A DNA stretch of 6,587 nt, taken from assembly GCA_910585385.1 (NCBI GenBank), contig CAJUDV010000062.1, positions 1 to 6,587 of the forward strand. The letters run 5' to 3'. A program made the translations under genes and the position numbers. The number at the start of each line of letters is the position of its first letter. Within the stretch, counting starts at the first letter, position 1. The stretch comes from an uncultured Oscillibacter sp. Lineage in GTDB: Bacteria > Bacillota > Clostridia > Oscillospirales > Oscillospiraceae. This document shows positions 1-5,462 of the stretch, in pieces. The notes under the pieces were generated by a model that was not told the origin of the DNA, did no database searches, and worked only from the letters and a program-made list of their open reading frames with translations.

Positions 1-1829
1 CCATGAGCGGCGCGGAGCGTCTGCGCCTGTTCCACGCCATCTTCCACATGGACGGTCAGGAGACCTTCCGCTTTTCCTGGGACTGGCTGGCCCCCTCCGG
101 GCTGTCCACCAAGGACTTCATCGCCCCCAGCTCCTTCGAGTTCAGAAACGGGCGCATGTTCCGCATGGGAAAGAAGTTCGGCGCGGCCTCCTTTGTCCAG
201 ATCATGGCCCCGGAGCTGAACGACCGGATGCTGGCGGACTTTTTGGATATGGAGAGCAGCCAAATTGTCAATCTGCACATTCAGTCCGTGGATCAGGTCA
301 GCGCCATCAAGACCGTCAAGCGGAAGATCACCGACCTGGACCGGGCCAAGATTGAGGAACAGAAAAAGGCAGTCCGCGCGGGCTACGACATGGACATCAT
401 CCCCTCCGACCTCGCCACCTACGGCAGCGAGGCCAAGAAGCTCTTGCAGGACCTCCAGAGCCGGAATGAGCGGATGTTCCTCGTCACCTTCCTGGTGGTG
501 AACACAGCGGACAGCCAGCGTCAGCTGGACAACAACGTGTTCCAGGCTTCCAGCATCGCACAGAAGCACAACTGCCAGCTGGTCCGGCTGGACTTCCAGC
601 AGGAGGAGGGCCTGATGTCCTCCTTGCCCCTGGGGGTGAATCAGGTTGAGATTCAGCGGAGCTTGACAACCTCAAGCACCGCCATTTTTGTGCCCTTCAC
701 CACTCAGGAGCTTTTCCAGAGTGGGAAGGAGGCCCTTTACTACGGGCTGAACGCTCTCTCCAATAACCTCATCATGGTGGACAGAAAGGCTCTTAAAAAT
801 CCCAATGGCCTGATTCTCGGCACACCCGGCAGCGGCAAATCCTTCTCCGCCAAGCGGGAAATCTCCAACGTGTTCCTCGCCACCAACGACGACATCCTGA
901 TTGCAGACCCGGAGGCAGAGTATTATCCCCTGGTCCAGCGGCTGGGCGGTCAGGTCATCAAAATCTCTCCCACCAGCAGGCAGTATGTGAACCCGATGGA
1001 TCTCAACCTGGACTACTCCGACGATGAATCGCCGCTTTCTCTGAAAGTGGACTTCCTCCTGTCCTTCTGCGACATTGTGGTGGGCAGCAAAGACGGCCTC
1101 CAGCCCATAGAGAAAACCGTCATTGACCGCTGTGTGCGGCTGGTCTACCGGCAGTACCTGGAGAACCCCTGCCCGGAGAATATGCCCATTCTGGAGGACC
1201 TGTACCAGCTTCTGCTGAAGCAGGAGGAAAAGGAGGCCCACTTCATTGCCACGGCGCTGGAAATCTACGTCACCGGCTCCCTCAACGTGTTCAACCACCG
1301 AACCAATGTGGACATTGACAACCGCATTGTCTGCTACGACATCAAGGAATTGGGCAAGCAGCTGAAACAGCTGGGGATGCTGGTCATCCAGGACCAGGTG
1401 TGGAACCGCGTCACCGTCAACCGGGCCGCAGGCAAGACCACCCGCTACTATGTGGACGAGTTCCATTTGCTCTTGAAGGGGGAGCTGGCCTCCTGGAGCG
1501 TGGAAATCTGGAAGCGGTTCAGAAAGTGGGGCGGAATCCCCACCGGCATCACACAGAACATCAAGGATTTGCTGGCTTCGCGGGAGATTGAGAACATTTT
1601 CGAGAACAGCGATTTTATTTACATGCTCAATCAAGCCGCCGGGGACCGGCAGATTCTCGCCAAGCAGCTGAACATCTCCCCCCACCAGCTGTCCTACGTC
1701 ACCCACTCCGGCGAGGGCGAGGGGCTTCTGTTCTATGGCAACGTGATTCTGCCCTTTGTGGACCGTTTCCCCAAGGACACGGAGCTGTACCGGCTGCTCA
1801 CCACCAAGCCCCAGGAGGTCGCGGTATGA
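1..1829 (+). CDS. virB4: VirB4-like conjugal transfer ATPase (CD1110 family), 5' partial
   Basis: Type IV secretion ATPase that energises pilus or channel assembly and substrate transfer at the cytoplasmic face of the membrane. Numbering is from the ATG at position 3 (608 residues visible). Residues about 1-230 are the N-terminal VirB4 domain and about 255-590 the P-loop ATPase domain. Walker A is GTPGSGKS at 273-280. A conserved DPEAEYY stretch starts at D302. Walker B is YYVDEFH with D485 and E486, and a TQN sensor-like motif is at 517-519. The frame is open to the window edge. The ATG at 3 is most likely internal, because I recall family members being near 800 residues and the conserved N-terminal domain starts abruptly here. 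The stop (1827-1829) overlaps the next start in an ATGA. Family identity is established knowledge from recalled homologues, and the reading is strong throughout. Confidence 0.95.
   Translation, partial: MSGAERLRLFHAIFHMDGQETFRFSWDWLAPSGLSTKDFIAPSSFEFRNGRMFRMGKKFGAASFVQIMAPELNDRMLADFLDMESSQIVNLHIQSVDQVSAIKTVKRKITDLDRAKIEEQKKAVRAGYDMDIIPSDLATYGSEAKKLLQDLQSRNERMFLVTFLVVNTADSQRQLDNNVFQASSIAQKHNCQLVRLDFQQEEGLMSSLPLGVNQVEIQRSLTTSSTAIFVPFTTQELFQSGKEALYYGLNALSNNLIMVDRKALKNPNGLILGTPGSGKSFSAKREISNVFLATNDDILIADPEAEYYPLVQRLGGQVIKISPTSRQYVNPMDLNLDYSDDESPLSLKVDFLLSFCDIVVGSKDGLQPIEKTVIDRCVRLVYRQYLENPCPENMPILEDLYQLLLKQEEKEAHFIATALEIYVTGSLNVFNHRTNVDIDNRIVCYDIKELGKQLKQLGMLVIQDQVWNRVTVNRAAGKTTRYYVDEFHLLLKGELASWSVEIWKRFRKWGGIPTGITQNIKDLLASREIENIFENSDFIYMLNQAAGDRQILAKQLNISPHQLSYVTHSGEGEGLLFYGNVILPFVDRFPKDTELYRLLTTKPQEVAV
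1813..1819 (+). promoter_or_regulatory. Ribosome binding site of the CD1108-type gene, inside virB4
   Basis: AGGAGGT lies 6 nt before the ATG at 1826 and within the last codons of virB4. Together with the ATGA overlap it fixes the downstream start and indicates translational coupling. Confidence 0.85.
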
Positions 1830-3541
1830 AGCGCCAGCCCCGTCTCCACTTCACGGATGCGGAGCTGTCCCCCAAGCTGAAACGGCACGTCCGGCGGGCG
1901 GAGCGGGCGGCGGACAAGGCAGAACGGGCGCGGGAGAAGATTCCCAAGGACCGGAAGAAGCTCAAACGCCGGATGATCGAACAGCAGTTCGCCAAGGTCC
2001 GCAAGGGCAAAAAGCACCTCTATTTCGAGGATGTGGACCGGCCCAAGCCCCCCTCCAAGCTGTCCCACGCCGTCCAGTCCGCGCCCCTCAACGCCGCTTC
2101 CGTCCAGGCCCACCGAAAAATCTGGGAGGCGGAACAGGACAACACGGGCCTGGAGAGCGCCCACCGGCTGGAGGAGGCGGCGGAGGGCGGGGTCCGCCTC
2201 GCGGCCTATTCCTACCGCGCCCAAAAGCTGCGGCCCTACCGGGAGGCGGCAAGGGCGGAGCGGCAACTGGAAAAGGCCAACGTGAACGCGCTGTATCAGA
2301 AGCACCTCCACGACAACCCCCAGCTTGCCAGCAACCCCCTCTCCCGCTGGCAGCAGAAGCGGGCCATTCAAAAGCAGTACGCCGCCTCGGTGAAGTCCGG
2401 CCAGACCGCCGCCGCCACCATGGAGAACACCGCCAGGGCCGCGAAAAAGGCGGCGGAGAAGTCCAAAGACACCGCCAATTTCATCATTCGGCACAAGAAG
2501 GGCATCGGCATCATCCTCGGCCTTCTGGCCTGCGTCAGCCTGCTGCTCAACTGCATGGCCTCCTGTTCCGTTCTGCTGGAGGGCGGGCTGTCCGCGCTGG
2601 GCGGTTCCACCTACCCCTGCCGGGACGAGGATATGCTGGGGGCCGAGGCCGCATACGCCGGGATGGAGGCGGCGCTCCAGAACGAGCTGGACAACTATGC
2701 CAGCCTGCACCCCGGCTATGACGAGTACAATTTCGACCTGGACGAAATCGGCCACGACCCCTATGTGCTGATCTCCATCCTCACCGCCTACCACCGGGGG
2801 GAGTGGACGCTGGCAGAGGTGCAGGGGACGTTGGAAATGCTCTTTGACCGGCAGTACATTCTCACCGAGGACGTGGTGGTGGAGGTGCGCTACCGGACGG
2901 AGACCCGGACGGACAGCGAGGGCAACGACTACGATGTAGAAGTCCCCTACAATTATTACATCTGCAACGTGACCCTGGAGAATTTCGACCTGTCCCATTT
3001 GCCGGTCTACATCATGGGAGAGGATCAGGTCAGCATGTACGCCACCTACATGGCTACCCTGGGCAACCGGCCGGACCTGTTCCCCTCCAGCCAGTACCCC
3101 AACGCCTCCCAGCGGGAGGACTATCTGGACTATGACGTACCCCCGGAGGCATTGGAGGACGAGACCTTTGCCGCGATGCTGGCCGAAGCCGAGAAATATC
3201 TTGGCTATCCCTACGTCTGGGGCGGCAGCTCCCCGGCCACGTCCTTTGACTGCTCCGGCTTTGTGTCGTGGGTCATCAATCACAGCGGCTGGGACGTGGG
3301 ACGGCTGGGGGCCAAGGCCCTGTGCAACCTCTGCACTCCGGTCTCACCCGCCAACGCCCGCCCCGGCGATCTGGTGTTCTTCATCAACACTTACGACGCC
3401 CCGGACCCCAACGCGCCTACGCACTGTGGGATTTATGTGGGCAATAACATGATGATTCACTGTGGAAATCCCATCTCTTACGCCAATCTGAACAGCAGTT
3501 ATTGGCAAAATCATTTCTATTGCTACGGGCGGCTGCCCTGA
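1826..3541 (+). CDS. NlpC/P60 (C40) peptidase membrane protein, CD1108 family mobile element protein
   Basis: Predicted cell-wall hydrolase of the conjugation machine, 571 residues. Residues 1-225 are very rich in Lys, Arg and Ala, with no signal peptide, and should stay in the cytoplasm. One membrane segment lies at about 226-251. A family-typical Tyr/Asp-rich linker covers about 260-440. An NlpC/P60 domain runs from about 453 to the C-terminus. Its catalytic residues are visible: Cys476 in FDCSGF, His533 in THCGIYVG and the third residue His545 in MIHCGN, so it should be active. The expected topology is N-in, C-out, placing the peptidase on the wall side. This parallels the NlpC/P60 protein ORF14 of Tn916, but no lysozyme domain is visible here. 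The gene overlaps virB4 by 4 nt and is followed 15 nt later by the DUF4315 gene. The family name rests on recalled homologues next to VirB4 in C. difficile elements. Confidence 0.93.
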   Translation: MKRQPRLHFTDAELSPKLKRHVRRAERAADKAERAREKIPKDRKKLKRRMIEQQFAKVRKGKKHLYFEDVDRPKPPSKLSHAVQSAPLNAASVQAHRKIWEAEQDNTGLESAHRLEEAAEGGVRLAAYSYRAQKLRPYREAARAERQLEKANVNALYQKHLHDNPQLASNPLSRWQQKRAIQKQYAASVKSGQTAAATMENTARAAKKAAEKSKDTANFIIRHKKGIGIILGLLACVSLLLNCMASCSVLLEGGLSALGGSTYPCRDEDMLGAEAAYAGMEAALQNELDNYASLHPGYDEYNFDLDEIGHDPYVLISILTAYHRGEWTLAEVQGTLEMLFDRQYILTEDVVVEVRYRTETRTDSEGNDYDVEVPYNYYICNVTLENFDLSHLPVYIMGEDQVSMYATYMATLGNRPDLFPSSQYPNASQREDYLDYDVPPEALEDETFAAMLAEAEKYLGYPYVWGGSSPATSFDCSGFVSWVINHSGWDVGRLGAKALCNLCTPVSPANARPGDLVFFINTYDAPDPNAPTHCGIYVGNNMMIHCGNPISYANLNSSYWQNHFYCYGRLP

Positions 3542-3556
3542 GAGGAGCGATACAAT

Positions 3557-3781
3557 ATGAATCCGAAAATCAAGAAGATCGACACGGAATACGAGAAAAA
3601 CGCGGCCAAAATCACCGAACTGCAAGCCCGCCAGCGGGAGCTGGAGAAGCAGCGCCTGGAGCTGGAGAATCTGGACATCATCGGCATGGTGCGGAACATG
3701 GGCCTGACCCCTGACCAGCTGGCCGCGCTCATCCAGGGCGCGAGGCCCACCGAGACGAAGGAGGCGACCGACTATGAGTAA
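3557..3781 (+). CDS. DUF4315 family small coiled-coil protein
   Basis: A 74-residue soluble protein with no signal peptide or membrane segment. Residues about 5-39 are a charged heptad-like helix rich in Glu, Lys, Gln and Leu, consistent with a coiled coil. After a DIIGMVRNMG turn comes a short helix, TPDQLAALI, at 51-59. This architecture and its place between the CD1108- and CD1107-type genes match the DUF4315 family, which is almost always found in this kind of conjugative element. Its molecular role is unknown; a small structural or scaffolding part of the transfer apparatus is an inference. The start is supported by GAGGAG at 3542-3547, 9 nt upstream. Its TAA stop (3779-3781) lies beyond the next start at 3774, an 8-nt overlap. 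Confidence 0.9.
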   Translation: MNPKIKKIDTEYEKNAAKITELQARQRELEKQRLELENLDIIGMVRNMGLTPDQLAALIQGARPTETKEATDYE

Positions 3782-4844
3782 ATTTACAAAACACATCCTG
3801 TCCATCCTGCTCTGCGCGGCACTGTGCTGCGCCGTCCTTCCCGCCCCGGCCTTTGCCGCCAGCGGGGAGACCGGCCAGGAATCCGGGCAGGCCCCGGCGG
3901 GGGGCATGGAGTGGACGCTGGACGAGCTGGAGAAAGCCTTTGCCAGTCTGGAGGCGGACAGCGCCGCCGAAACCGCCGAACCGGAAACAACCGGCACAGT
4001 GGTCACGGGCGGTTCCCGGCTGAATCTCCGCTCTGGCGGCAGTACGGACTATGCCGTGATTGGGCAGCTGGCCCCCGGCGATCAGGTCCGGGTGCTGGGC
4101 GAGGAAAACGGCTGGTACGAAGTCCTTATCACGGAAAAAAGAGGCTACGTCTGCGGCAAGTATCTGCGGGTGGAGGAAGCGGAACCCCCTGCGGCGGCAG
4201 AGGGGGACCCTGGCCTGCTGGATGAACAGTCCCTGATGCTATTACTGTCTCTGATGATGCAGGGCATGACCGGCGCAGAGGGAAACACCGGCGCACTCAC
4301 CCCGGAGGGCAACCTGACGCTGGTGGACGACCTGACCGGGAACGCGCCGGAGGATAAGCAATTTATCACCGTCGTCACCAAAAGCGGCAATTATTTTTAT
4401 ATCATCATTGACCGGGCGGAGGATGGAGAGGATACCGTCCACTTTCTGAACCAGGTGGACGAGGCCGACCTTCTCTCGCTGATGGAGGACGGGGAACAGG
4501 CCCCGGCGGTCTGCTCCTGTTCGTCCAAGTGCGCGGCGGGGGCGGTGAATACCTCCTGTGCGGCCTGTTCCGTCAATATGTCCGAGTGCGCCGGGAAAGC
4601 GCCGGAGCCGGAACCCGACCCGGAGACAGAGAAGCCGGAGACGAAGAAAAAGAGCGGCAATACCGGCCTGCTGGTGATTGTCCTGGTGCTGGCCCTGGCG
4701 GGCGGCGGCGCGGTGTATTATCTGAAATTCATGAAGAAGAAGCCGGAGGCCAAGGGCAGCACCGACCTGGATGATTACGACTACGGAGACGATGAGGACG
4801 AGCTAGAGGAGGACACTGACCCGGATGCGGAGGAGGACGTATGA
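3774..4844 (+). CDS. DUF4366 / CD1107 family membrane-anchored protein with an SH3b domain
   Basis: Extracytoplasmic component of the transfer module, 356 residues. It has a clear signal peptide: K3 and K6, a hydrophobic core and a likely signal peptidase I site after Ala28 (AFA|AS). Residues about 75-134 form a bacterial SH3 domain (LNLRSGGS, GWYEV and GYVCGKYL motifs), which usually binds peptidoglycan. The DUF4366 core follows at about 178-245, including LTLVDDLTG and NYFYIIID. Next is a six-cysteine stretch (C247, C249, C253, C262, C265, C272). A membrane segment at about 298-320 is followed by a KKK stop-transfer signal. The C-terminal tail, 331-356, has 17 Asp/Glu in 26 residues and should be cytoplasmic. 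The start is fixed by AAGGAGG at 3758-3764, 9 nt upstream inside the DUF4315 gene. The stop overlaps the next ATG as ATGA. The biochemical function of DUF4366 is not known to me. Confidence 0.9.
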   Translation: MSKFTKHILSILLCAALCCAVLPAPAFAASGETGQESGQAPAGGMEWTLDELEKAFASLEADSAAETAEPETTGTVVTGGSRLNLRSGGSTDYAVIGQLAPGDQVRVLGEENGWYEVLITEKRGYVCGKYLRVEEAEPPAAAEGDPGLLDEQSLMLLLSLMMQGMTGAEGNTGALTPEGNLTLVDDLTGNAPEDKQFITVVTKSGNYFYIIIDRAEDGEDTVHFLNQVDEADLLSLMEDGEQAPAVCSCSSKCAAGAVNTSCAACSVNMSECAGKAPEPEPDPETEKPETKKKSGNTGLLVIVLVLALAGGGAVYYLKFMKKKPEAKGSTDLDDYDYGDDEDELEEDTDPDAEEDV

Positions 4845-5014
4845 AATACTTCACGGACCGCCCCATGGAGCGGGTGATGATGCAGCTTCCCCACACCCAG
4901 CGGGACCGGCCCCCGCCCCAGCCCCCGGAGGGCCACCCCTGCCACGGGTGTAGGCGGTACGGCGAGGGCTGCGTCCTGCCCTGCTACCGGGGTGTAAGAG
5001 ATCAGCCGGTATGA
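4841..5014 (+). CDS. Small Cys4 protein (57 aa), conserved accessory of the transfer operon
   Basis: I read this short gene directly: ATG at 4841, TGA at 5012-5014. It begins MKYFTDRPMERVMMQ, passes through a Pro-rich linker (residues 24-29) and ends in a compact cysteine module. That module is C34-x2-C37-x6-C44-x3-C48, followed by a short basic tail. Four closely spaced cysteines in a protein with no signal peptide suggest a zinc knuckle or a similar metal site; this is inference. GGAGGAGG at 4829-4836 sits 4 nt before the ATG. The ATG overlaps the DUF4366 stop by 4 nt, so it should be translated with the operon. I recall similar short hypothetical proteins after DUF4366 genes in related elements, but no assigned function. 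It is the last plus-strand gene before the reversed gene. Confidence 0.8.
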   Translation: MKYFTDRPMERVMMQLPHTQRDRPPPQPPEGHPCHGCRRYGEGCVLPCYRGVRDQPV

Positions 5015-5017
5015 CGG

Positions 5018-5338
5018 TTATCTGCCGCTCTCCGTCTCAATGATGCCGTACTCATAGAGGATATTTTCCTTTGCGTTGGGAGGGGACACAACGCCGCCCA
5101 TATAGTATTGATACCGCTTTGTGCGGCGAAAATCTTCCATTTCTTCCGGGGCATAGGCCCAGGTTTCGCAATGCTCATACTCTGGAAGTCCGGCGAGGTC
5201 ATCGCATACCACGTCGATCAATGTATCGGTCACAGCGTCGATGTCCTCGCCGTACTCAACGCCGACCAGCTCATGCTTACCTAAATCCCGGTCAATTTTT
5301 CCGCCCTTTAACGAGCGGTACAGCACAAATTTTTTCAT
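5018..5338 (-). CDS. Hypothetical acidic 106-aa protein, reversed lower-GC gene
   Basis: Unrecognised protein starting MKKFVLYRSLKGGKIDRD and ending in YEYGIIETESGR. It has no signal peptide or membrane segment and should be cytoplasmic. I count 22 Asp/Glu against 13 Lys/Arg, plus nine Tyr, so it is clearly acidic and aromatic-rich. The start at 5336-5338 is supported by GAGGTG on the minus strand (5343-5348), 4 nt upstream. A plausible promoter lies at 5368-5396. A hand count gives about 51% GC for the gene, well below sampled rows of the neighbours, which suggests separate acquisition. It faces the operon and its stop is 3 bp from that of the Cys4 gene. Coding is likely given a full ORF with start, ribosome site and promoter. 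The function is unknown; cargo or an anti-defence role would be speculation. Confidence 0.75.
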   Translation of the reverse strand: MKKFVLYRSLKGGKIDRDLGKHELVGVEYGEDIDAVTDTLIDVVCDDLAGLPEYEHCETWAYAPEEMEDFRRTKRYQYYMGGVVSPPNAKENILYEYGIIETESGR

Positions 5339-5367
5339 AAGACACCTCGCAATATGTTTGTCCTTCT

Positions 5368-5396
5368 ATTGTACTCCATCCTTTTATCCAAAACAA
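5368..5396 (-). promoter_or_regulatory. Probable sigma-A-type promoter of the reversed gene
   Basis: On the minus strand there is TTGTTT (5391-5396, 3 of 6 to TTGACA), a 17-nt spacer and TACAAT (5368-5373, 5 of 6 to TATAAT). Transcription would begin near 5361, giving a leader of roughly 20 nt with the ribosome site at 5343-5348. The spacing and -10 are good and the -35 is weak. No start-site data are available. Confidence 0.55.
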
Positions 5397-5408
5397 TCCA
5401 TAATTTTC

Positions 5409-5454
5409 GAGCGGCTTCGACAGGAATCGGGGCCGCTCCCTGTTTTGAAGGGAG
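5409..5454 (+). promoter_or_regulatory. Structured leader before topB: two overlapping hairpins, the second covering the ribosome site
   Basis: Hairpin A pairs 5409-5420 with 5427-5438: 12 continuous pairs, two of them U-G wobbles, around the 6-nt loop CAGGAA. It is followed after two C by TGTTTT. Hairpin B pairs CTCCCT (5436-5441) with AGGGAG (5449-5454) around a 7-nt loop. AAGGGAG (5448-5454) is the topB Shine-Dalgarno, 8 nt before the ATG, so hairpin B would hide it. The two share 5436-5438, so full A and full B cannot form together. The base pairing is seen directly. A role as a translational switch, attenuator or weak terminator is inference. The DNA dyad could also be a protein-binding site. 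Confidence 0.5.
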
Positions 5455-5462
5455 TGATTCTT

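Noticed and set aside
672..1706. Minus-strand open frame of 344 codons inside virB4
   Set aside because: It is the mirror of the conserved VirB4 ATPase domain including its Walker motifs; no independent ribosome site or recognisable domain.
1756..2721. Plus-strand open frame of 321 codons in another frame of the CD1108-type gene
   Set aside because: The translation is Pro/Gly/Arg-rich with no motifs, while the competing frame has the membrane segment and NlpC/P60 domain.
1733..3283. Long minus-strand open frame of 516 codons opposite the virB4 end and the CD1108-type gene
   Set aside because: It lies antisense to two well-supported genes in GC-rich sequence, where stop codons are rare on the opposite strand. 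Its translation is low-complexity Gly/Val/Leu/Arg and matches no family I know.
4985..5011. Inverted repeat TACCGG / CCGGTA at the end of the Cys4 gene as a terminator
   Set aside because: Only 6 bp with a 15-nt loop and no T run on either strand; too weak to call.
5375..5404. Plus-strand promoter for topB with CATAAT at 5399-5404
   Set aside because: The -10 is good, but no acceptable -35 lies 16-19 nt upstream and there is no extended -10, so I do not annotate it.
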